NCBI GenBank assembly: GCA_001871755.1
Contig: MNXL01000120.1
Span: forward strand, 1 to 10,417
From: Anaerolineae bacterium CG2_30_64_16
GTDB taxonomy: Bacteria; Chloroflexota; Anaerolineae; CG2-30-64-16
DNA: 10,417 nt
Reading direction: 5' to 3'
Shown here: piece by piece, positions 5,498 through 10,417 of the stretch
Position numbering within the stretch: position 1 is the first letter of the stretch
Layout of the letters: each line of letters starts with the position of its first letter
Position numbers and translations under genes: made by a program
The notes under the pieces: generated by a model
Seen by the model: only the letters and a program-made list of their open reading frames with translations
What the model was told of the DNA's origin: nothing
Database searches by the model: none

Positions 5498-6283
5498 ATG
5501 TATCAGGAACACGACCGCGGCATCCGCCGCATCCAGGCACGCAAGGATCACCGCTGCTACGGCATGGGCCTGGGCATCATCATCCTCGACGACGTCTACC
5601 CCGGCTTTCCGGGCGACGTGCGCAACGCCAGCGCTTACCCCTTTCCCATCCAATACGAGATCGCCGAGGGGGTTGACATCGCCCGCCTGGTGCAGGCCGA
5701 GGACAAATCCCCTTGCCTGGAGCCGGTGCGGCGGGCCGCCCGTAAGCTCGAGCGGATGGGCTGCCGGGCCATCGCGGCCGAATGCGGTTATTTCGCCTAC
5801 TTTCAGCGCGAGATTGCGGCCAGCGTGGCGGCGCCGGCCTTCATGTCGAGCCTGCTGCAAGTGCCCTGGGCCCAACAACTGATCGGCCCGGACCGGGTCG
5901 TGGGCATCCTGATGGCCGAAGCGTGCTATCTGACCCCGCGGCATCTGGAGGCGGTGGGGATCCGGCCCGGCAGCAACTACGTCGTGGGCGGCGCGATGGA
6001 CGCCGGCCGCTGCGCCGAGTTCAACCACCTGTGGACCGGCGGACTGCGCACCGATCCGCCCGCGGCAGAGTACGACAAAGCGGAGCGGGAGTTCGTCGGC
6101 GTCGCCGCGGAGTTTGCGCGGCAGCACCCCGACATGGGTGCGATGGTGTTGGAGTGCACCGGCTTTCCGCCCTTTGCGCGCGCCCTCCAACGGGAGATCG
6201 ACATGCCGGTCTTCAGTTGGGGCACGTTACTCGACTACGCGTACTCGGTGGTCGTGCATCGGGACTACTACGGGCACGTGTGA
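5498..6283 (+). CDS. aspartate/glutamate racemase family protein
   Basis: 261 residues. The N-terminus YGMGLGIIILDDVYPGFPGD, then VRNASAYPFPIQYEI, matches a branch of the Asp/Glu/hydantoin racemase superfamily (PF01177) with a conserved PGDxxN motif. Both catalytic cysteines are present: C96 in AAECGYF and C220 in LECTGFPPFA. That supports two-base racemase or isomerase chemistry rather than the one-Cys decarboxylase variant. Superfamily members racemise amino acids or hydantoins or isomerise maleate; which substrate applies here cannot be told. The start is supported by GAGGTGA just upstream (5487-5493). It is the third gene of the row, separated from the PLP-enzyme gene by repeat DNA and from the aminotransferase by another array. 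A role in preparing an amino-acid substrate for the aminotransferase is plausible. Confidence 0.87.
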   Translation: MYQEHDRGIRRIQARKDHRCYGMGLGIIILDDVYPGFPGDVRNASAYPFPIQYEIAEGVDIARLVQAEDKSPCLEPVRRAARKLERMGCRAIAAECGYFAYFQREIAASVAAPAFMSSLLQVPWAQQLIGPDRVVGILMAEACYLTPRHLEAVGIRPGSNYVVGGAMDAGRCAEFNHLWTGGLRTDPPAAEYDKAEREFVGVAAEFARQHPDMGAMVLECTGFPPFARALQREIDMPVFSWGTLLDYAYSVVVHRDYYGHV

Positions 6284-6308
6284 AGCGCGCGACGATCGCG
6301 GTCTGTTG

Positions 6309-6337
6309 TTGGCCGAGATGGCCATTGGTGGTATGAT
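6309..6337 (+). promoter_or_regulatory. possible internal promoter upstream of the aminotransferase
   Basis: TTGGCC (6309-6314) and TATGAT (6332-6337) are 17 bp apart, with TGG before the -10 box (extended -10). The start near 6344 would place both tandem arrays (6356-6470) in the transcript leader. The -35 box is only moderate, so this is tentative. Confidence 0.33.
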
Positions 6338-6355
6338 GGCGGCGCGGAGCGGACT

Positions 6356-6390
6356 GCATATTGCGTACTGCGTATTGCGTATTGCGTGGT
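6356..6390 (+). repeat. tandem array of five 7-mers (GCGTATT type)
   Basis: Five contiguous heptamers: GCATATT, GCGTACT, GCGTATT, GCGTATT, GCGTGGT. The last unit joins the following 8-mer array with no spacer, so the period changes from 7 to 8 at 6391. Confidence 0.92.
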
Positions 6391-6470
6391 CGCTGATTCG
6401 CTGATTCGCTGATTCGCTGATTCGCCCATTCGCTGACTCGCTGATTCGCCGATTCGCCGACTCGCCCATC
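6391..6470 (+). repeat. tandem array of ten 8-mers (CGCTGATT type)
   Basis: Ten contiguous octamers with consensus CGCYGAYT: CGCTGATT four times, then CGCCCATT, CGCTGACT, CGCTGATT, CGCCGATT, CGCCGACT and CGCCCATC. Degeneration increases toward the 3' end. It ends 18 bp before the aminotransferase start, leaving only the ribosome-binding site GGAG (6478-6481) between. Most units carry TGA, so plus-strand frames are closed; the minus strand stays open and produces a meaningless repetitive peptide. Confidence 0.95.
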
Positions 6471-6488
6471 CAACCCCGGAGCGTCTAC

Positions 6489-7733
6489 ATGGACTTTGCC
6501 GAACGCGTCACTCATCTGACCCCTGAGGGGGCCTACCACATGCTGGCGCGGGCGCAGGCGCTCGAAGCCGAAGGCCGGGAGATCATCCATCTCGAAATCG
6601 GGCAGCCCGACCTCCCGACCTTCCGCAACATCGCGGACGCGGGGGGGCAGGCCATCCGTGACGGCCAGACGCGCTACACCCCGTCGGCCGGACTGCCGAA
6701 GTTGCGCCAGGCCATCGCCGCGCAGGCGAGCAGCCAGCGGGGCGTCGAGATCCGCCCGGCTCAGGTGATCGTAGGACCGGGCGCCAAGCCCGCGCTCTTC
6801 TTTCCCACCCTGGCGCTGGTGCGGCCGGGCGACGAAGTGATCTATCCCGACCCCGGTTTCCCGACCTATCACGCGATGATCGGCGTGGCCGGTGGCGTGC
6901 CGGTGCCCGTGCCGCTGCGGGAAGAGGCCGACTTCTCGTTCGACCTGGCCGCGCTGGACGCGGCCATCACCGGCCGCACGCGCATGATCATCATCAATTC
7001 ACCCAGCAACCCGACCGGCGGCGTGCTGCCCGTGGCTGCCCTGGAGCACATCGCCGAGATCGCCATCGGCCGGGACATCTGGGTGCTCTCCGACGAGATC
7101 TACACCCGGCTGGTCTACGATGGCCGGGACGCGGCGTCGATCTACGCGTTGCCGGGCATGGCCGAGCGCACCATCATTTGCGACGGTTTTTCAAAGACTT
7201 ACGCCATGACAGGGTGGCGTTTGGGTTACGGCATCATGCCGGAGCCACTGGCCGAACGCGTGGAGCTACTGCTGACCCATTCGGTCGGCTGCACTGCCTC
7301 CTTCACGCAATACGCCGGGATCGAGGCGCTGACCGGGCCGCAGGCGCAGGTGGCCGCGGTGGTGGCCGAATATCAAGGTCGTCGCGACCTCCTGGTAGCG
7401 GGCTTGAACGCGATTCCCGGCGTCAGTTGCCGGATGCCACAGGGCGCGTTCTACGTCTTCCCCAACATCACCGCGTTTGGGCGGAGCGCCGACTGGTTGG
7501 CCGATTATCTGCTGAACGAGGCGGGGGTGGCGACCTTGCCCGGAAACGCTTTCGGCCCCAATGGTGAAGGGTATCTTCGGCTGATCTTCGCCAACTCGCT
7601 GGAGAACATCCAGGAAGCTTTGGAACGTGTGGCCGCCGCGCTTGCCATCCTTGCGAAGGTTCAGCAAGATAAGGGAACTAGCCCAGACCTGACAGGTTTT
7701 CGAGGTCACTTTTCAACATACATCCATCGCTGA
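6489..7733 (+). CDS. class I/II PLP-dependent aminotransferase (aspartate-aminotransferase-like)
   Basis: 414 residues, fold type I. Landmarks: LEIGQPDLPTF and RYTPSAGLPKLR near the N-terminus, NSPSNPTGG (N174 in the NPTG motif), D202 and Y205 in SDEIY, catalytic K236 in SKTYAMTGWR with R244, and R364 in YLRLIFANS for the substrate alpha-carboxylate. It transfers an amino group between an amino acid and a 2-oxo acid, cytoplasmic; side-chain preference is not readable. The start has GGAG at 6478-6481. The family body ends near residue 390. The last ~19 residues (from about GTSPDLTGFRG) are encoded inside the 98-bp inverted-repeat element, so the native C-terminus appears to have been replaced. 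It lies between the racemase-like and panB-like genes, which fits production of a 2-oxo acid used by PanB (inferred). Confidence 0.92.
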   Translation: MDFAERVTHLTPEGAYHMLARAQALEAEGREIIHLEIGQPDLPTFRNIADAGGQAIRDGQTRYTPSAGLPKLRQAIAAQASSQRGVEIRPAQVIVGPGAKPALFFPTLALVRPGDEVIYPDPGFPTYHAMIGVAGGVPVPVPLREEADFSFDLAALDAAITGRTRMIIINSPSNPTGGVLPVAALEHIAEIAIGRDIWVLSDEIYTRLVYDGRDAASIYALPGMAERTIICDGFSKTYAMTGWRLGYGIMPEPLAERVELLLTHSVGCTASFTQYAGIEALTGPQAQVAAVVAEYQGRRDLLVAGLNAIPGVSCRMPQGAFYVFPNITAFGRSADWLADYLLNEAGVATLPGNAFGPNGEGYLRLIFANSLENIQEALERVAAALAILAKVQQDKGTSPDLTGFRGHFSTYIHR

Positions 7734-7782
7734 TGAGACCGAATCCGGCTTGAAACGCTACTTCGGGAAACCTGTCAGGTCT
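7685..7782. repeat. 98-bp inverted-repeat element overlapping the aminotransferase 3' end
   Basis: The ends are perfect 15-bp inverted repeats: AGACCTGACAGGTTT (7685-7699) and AAACCTGTCAGGTCT (7768-7782). Each arm is itself a palindrome (ACCTG-A-CAGGT type). Pairing can extend inward (7701-7705 with 7761-7765), giving a long hairpin. The left arm and much of the centre are read as the aminotransferase C-terminus up to the stop at 7731-7733. No target-site duplication is obvious. It looks like a REP/MITE-type dispersed element; I recall similar arms in Chloroflexota genomes but cannot check copies here. Confidence 0.85.
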
Positions 7783-7833
7783 TAACTTAATGACAATGCA
7801 CCCAAAACCAATTGTTTCCAAAGGAGTCAACCA

Positions 7834-8694
7834 ATGAGCGAACGCAAGAAAGTATCCCTCCCGGTTCTTTTCGACAAAATGGCGCGGGGCATTCCCCTGA
7901 CCATGGTCACCTGCTACGACTACCCGATGGCCTACCTGGTCGAACAGGCCGGCATCGACATCGTGCTGGTGGGCGACAGCCTGGGCATGACGATCCTGGG
8001 CTACGATTCGACGCTGCCGGTGACCATGAGCGACATGATCCGGCACGCAGCGGCGGTGCGACGCGGCACGCCGAACACCTGGCTGATCGGCGACATGCCC
8101 TACATGAGCTACCAGGCCTCGGACGAGTCGGCCGTGCTCAACGCCGGCCGCTTCATGGCCGAAGCCGCGTGTGACGGCATCAAGCTGGAGGGCGGCCAGG
8201 AGGTGGTCTCGCGGGTCAAGGCGATCGTGGCCGCCGGCATCCCGGTGATGGGCCACCTGGGCCTGACCCCGCAAAGCGTGTCCAGCCTGGGCGGGTTCCG
8301 CTTGCAGGGCAAGAGCGCAAAGCAGGCGAAGAAGATCGTGGACGACGCCAGGGCGCTGGAGGACGCCGGCGCGATGGCGATCCTGCTGGAGTTGGTGCCG
8401 GATCAGGTGTGCGAGCTGATCACCGAACGCGCGAAAGTGCCCATCATCAGCCTGGGCAGCGGCCCCAACGCCAGCGGCCAACTGCTGATCTTCCACGACA
8501 TGTTCGGCCTCTATCCCAAGTTCACGCCCAAGATGGCCAAGAAGTACGGTGACGCGGACAAGGTGATCGGCGACGGGCTCAAGCAATACGTGGCTGAGGT
8601 CATCGGCAAGGTTTTTCCGGAGCCGGAGCGCTACTTCGGGATCAAGGATGAGGAGTACCAGGAGTTGCGCCGCCTGGTGGCCGCGGAAGAATAG
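7834..8694 (+). CDS. panB: 3-methyl-2-oxobutanoate hydroxymethyltransferase (PanB-like)
   Basis: 286 residues, normal PanB length. Catalytic residues are all present: Mg ligands D48 (VGDSLGM), D87 (GDMPY) and E119 (KLEGG), and the proposed base E186 (LELVP); the GHLGLTPQSV loop follows. PanB transfers a hydroxymethyl group from 5,10-methylene-THF to 2-oxoisovalerate, the first step to pantothenate. Differences from the standard enzyme: the DGQ of the phosphate-like loop is SGQ (S214), and the region 221-245 has FHDMFGLYPKF with a Lys-rich stretch. There is no panC or panD nearby; it sits between an aminotransferase and mttB, so it may act on another 2-oxo acid or in a C1-salvage role (inferred). 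Start: AAAGGAGT at 7820-7827, 6 nt before ATG. The mttB copy follows after 17 bp, so the two are co-transcribed. Confidence 0.9.
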   Translation: MSERKKVSLPVLFDKMARGIPLTMVTCYDYPMAYLVEQAGIDIVLVGDSLGMTILGYDSTLPVTMSDMIRHAAAVRRGTPNTWLIGDMPYMSYQASDESAVLNAGRFMAEAACDGIKLEGGQEVVSRVKAIVAAGIPVMGHLGLTPQSVSSLGGFRLQGKSAKQAKKIVDDARALEDAGAMAILLELVPDQVCELITERAKVPIISLGSGPNASGQLLIFHDMFGLYPKFTPKMAKKYGDADKVIGDGLKQYVAEVIGKVFPEPERYFGIKDEEYQELRRLVAAEE

Positions 8695-8711
8695 AGGTCA
8701 GGGCGAACACC

Positions 8712-10178
8712 ATGATTATCGCGAACTATGCCGACCGCCAGACCTTGCAGTTCCGGGTGCTCTCGGACGGCCAATGCCGTGAGCTGTACGCCGCGGCACT
8801 GGAGTGTCTGCAACGGGTCGGTGTGCAGGTGAACCACCCCGAGGCGCAGGCGCTCCTGGCTGCGGCCGGCGCGGATGTGACGGGCAATGTCGCCCGCATC
8901 CCGGCGCACATCATCCAGGACGCTCTGGCCGCCACCCCGCCGTCGTTCAACCTGTGGAGCCGAGACGGCAAACGGGTCATGCCGGTGGCGGTGGATCGCG
9001 TGAACTTCGGCCCTGGCCTGACCAACACCTATTTCCTGGATCCCTACACCGGGGAGCGGCGGAAATCACGCCGCGGTGACCCGGCCATGACGGCCCGGGT
9101 GTGCGACGCGCTGGAGCAGATCGACTACGTGATCGGGCTGGCGCTGATCGATGACGTCACAGCCAGCCTGGCGCCGGTCTACGAGTTTGCCGAGCTGGTC
9201 GCCAACACAACCAAGCCGATCCTGGCCTGGGCCTACAGCGCCGCGAACGTGGCCGCGATCTACGAGATCGGCGTGGCCGTGGCCGGGGGCGCGGAGGCGC
9301 TGCGCCGCCGACCGTTCTTTGCCCTCTTCTCGACCTATCAATCGCCGTTGGTGAACACCCGCGAGGACCTGGGCAACGTTATATGGGCGGCGGATCACGA
9401 CATCCCGATCGTCTACCATGGCGGCCCCATCGTCGGCATGACCTCGCCGGTGACCGGCGCCAGTACGCTGGTGCTGACCCTTGCCACGGCCCTGAGCGGG
9501 TTGGCGATCACCCAGCTTCGGAAGCGCGGCGCCCCCTTCGTCCTCGGCGGCGCGCCCGCGCCGGCCGACCTGCGCACCAGCCGCATGGCCTACGGCGCGC
9601 CGGAGATGAGCCTCTACACGGCCGCGTTCGCCGATCTCTGCCGCTACCTGGGTGTGCCCAGCATGGGGACGGCCGGCGCCTCAGAGAGCAAAACCGTCGA
9701 TTCCCAGGCCGCCATCGAGGCCAGCGTGCAGATCCTGGCCTCGGGGTTGAGCGGCGCATCGCTGGTGCACGATCTGGGGTTTCTCGACTGCGCCGAGATC
9801 GGGTCGCTCTCCTTCCTGGTGATGACCGATGAGATCGTCGCGCTGGTCAAGCGGCTGCTGCGCGGGGTCGAGGTGAACGCCGAGACGATCATGATGGACT
9901 TGCTGGAGGAAGTGGGGCCGGCCGGCCATTTCCTGGCCGAGAAGCGGTCGGCCAGGCTGTGCCGGCAAGAGGTGTGGGTGCCCCGCTTGATGGACCGCGA
10001 CAACCACGTCATCTGGGAACAGCACGGGGGCAAAGGGATGGAGGCGCGGGCCGCAGAACGGGTCCGGGCCATCCTGGAGACCCATCAACCTGAGCCCTTG
10101 GCCGGAGAGACGCAAGCCCGCATCGAGCAGATGCTGGCCGAGGCCGAAGTGCGGGCGCAAGGCAGGCCGCAAGCCTGA
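8712..10178 (+). CDS. MttB family corrinoid-dependent methyltransferase, second copy
   Basis: 488 residues, colinear with the first copy: AAALECLQRVGVQV at the N-terminus, NTTKP at the identical numbering 165-169, GGPIVGMTSPVTGAS, SESK at 324-327 opposite TDSK at 322-325 of the first copy, and HDLGFLD at 353-359. Outside these landmarks the two proteins differ widely (for instance GGAPAPADLR here against GWNGGPYNLK there), so they are old paralogs, not a recent duplication, and may act on different methyl donors. No in-frame TAG, hence no pyrrolysine. The ATG lies 17 bp after the panB stop; GAGGT (8694-8698) overlapping that stop is the likely, rather distant, ribosome-binding site. It is the last gene of the row before repeat DNA. 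Confidence 0.91.
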   Translation: MIIANYADRQTLQFRVLSDGQCRELYAAALECLQRVGVQVNHPEAQALLAAAGADVTGNVARIPAHIIQDALAATPPSFNLWSRDGKRVMPVAVDRVNFGPGLTNTYFLDPYTGERRKSRRGDPAMTARVCDALEQIDYVIGLALIDDVTASLAPVYEFAELVANTTKPILAWAYSAANVAAIYEIGVAVAGGAEALRRRPFFALFSTYQSPLVNTREDLGNVIWAADHDIPIVYHGGPIVGMTSPVTGASTLVLTLATALSGLAITQLRKRGAPFVLGGAPAPADLRTSRMAYGAPEMSLYTAAFADLCRYLGVPSMGTAGASESKTVDSQAAIEASVQILASGLSGASLVHDLGFLDCAEIGSLSFLVMTDEIVALVKRLLRGVEVNAETIMMDLLEEVGPAGHFLAEKRSARLCRQEVWVPRLMDRDNHVIWEQHGGKGMEARAAERVRAILETHQPEPLAGETQARIEQMLAEAEVRAQGRPQA

Positions 10179-10190
10179 TCACCGCACTGG

Positions 10191-10210
10191 ATTCCCGCTT
10201 GCGCGGGAAT
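10191..10210. repeat. REP-like hairpin after the second mttB
   Basis: ATTCCCGC (10191-10198) and GCGGGAAT (10203-10210) pair perfectly over a 4-nt loop (TTGC), 12 bp after the mttB stop. The motif GGATTCCCGC...GCGGGAATGACGG is a very common dispersed palindrome in bacteria (dRS3/REP-like). No T-run follows, so terminator activity is doubtful. Confidence 0.7.
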
Positions 10211-10218
10211 GACGGGCT

Positions 10219-10230
10219 GAGAAGCTTCTC
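10219..10230. repeat. 12-bp perfect palindrome
   Basis: GAGAAGCTTCTC is a perfect palindrome lying between the REP-like hairpin and the MITE-like element. It could be part of either; no function is assigned. Confidence 0.4.
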
Positions 10231-10248
10231 ACCATACTGCCTACGGTC

Positions 10249-10360
10249 GTATCCTCTCAAAAAGGCGGGGACAAATCTGCTCAAGCCGAGTCCGTGACTC
10301 GGCGGGCGCGCGGCGGATCACGGATCCGCCTTGAGCTGTCCCGGACTATTGAGAGGATAC
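10249..10360. mobile_element. 112-bp MITE-like element with target-site duplication and nested hairpins
   Basis: Terminal inverted repeats of 12 bp match perfectly: GTATCCTCTCAA (10249-10260) and TTGAGAGGATAC (10349-10360). Directly outside them is the 8-bp direct repeat CTACGGTC (10241-10248 and 10361-10368), as expected for a target-site duplication. Inside, further perfect pairs are nested: GGGACA 10268-10273 with 10337-10342, GCTCAAG 10279-10285 with 10330-10336, and two hairpins with 8-bp stems and 3-nt loops (10285-10303 and 10312-10330). It has no coding capacity, so a transposase elsewhere would move it. The family is not recognised; several IS families make 8-bp duplications. The rest of 10369-10417 shows nothing I can name. 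Confidence 0.8.
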
Positions 10361-10417
10361 CTACGGTCATCCAGTGGGGCTGTTCGATGCATAGTAGCTG
10401 TCAAGAAATCAGTCCCT

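Noticed and set aside
6227..6469. Minus-strand frame giving a repetitive peptide (ISESANQR units)
   Set aside because: It is only the translation of the 8-mer array on the strand where the unit has no stop; no start signal or homologous protein is apparent.

Overview
The window is GC-rich bacterial DNA holding a divergently arranged accessory metabolic locus with several kinds of non-coding repeats in its gaps. The best guess for the host is a Chloroflexota bacterium (Anaerolineae/Caldilineae-like). This rests on the high GC, the DUF433, DUF6504 and FmdB small genes, two corrinoid-type MttB-family methyltransferases, and 7-8 bp tandem arrays and GACCTGACAGGTTT-type inverted repeats that I associate with that phylum. 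The taxonomic call is an inference, not something the sequence proves.

Left part (1-1460): a possible N-terminal fragment of a membrane protein (minus, runs off the edge), a DUF433 antitoxin-like gene (minus) with its own promoter, a DUF6504 protein and an FmdB-type zinc ribbon (both plus), a strong GC-rich hairpin, and the first ~28 codons of an NAD(P)-binding epimerase (minus) that look like a decayed remnant.

Central locus (1491-10178): a GntR/FCD regulator (minus) is divergent from six plus-strand genes: MttB-like methyltransferase, gamma-family PLP enzyme (Cys/Met metabolism fold), Asp/Glu-racemase-like protein, class I/II aminotransferase, PanB-like hydroxymethyltransferase, second MttB-like methyltransferase. 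The regulator and the first mttB each have a well-formed sigma-70 type promoter with 17-bp spacing in the shared 263-bp region, with a palindrome between them. The gene set suggests uptake of a methylated amine, betaine or sulfonium compound into one-carbon metabolism: methyl removal (MttB), amino-acid skeleton processing to 2-oxo acids (PLP enzymes, racemase) and one-carbon transfer between a 2-oxo acid and tetrahydrofolate (PanB). Substrate and pathway order are inferred. No corrinoid protein, methyl-corrinoid:THF methyltransferase or reductive activase is visible here.

The three longest gaps inside the plus-strand gene row each hold a different repeat: twelve 8-mers plus a 60-bp-period repeat (5159-5468), five 7-mers directly joined to ten 8-mers (6356-6470), and a 98-bp inverted-repeat element that supplies the aminotransferase C-terminus (7685-7782). 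The right end (10179-10417) has no gene. It holds a REP-like hairpin and a 112-bp MITE-like element with perfect 12-bp terminal inverted repeats, an 8-bp target-site duplication and nested hairpins.
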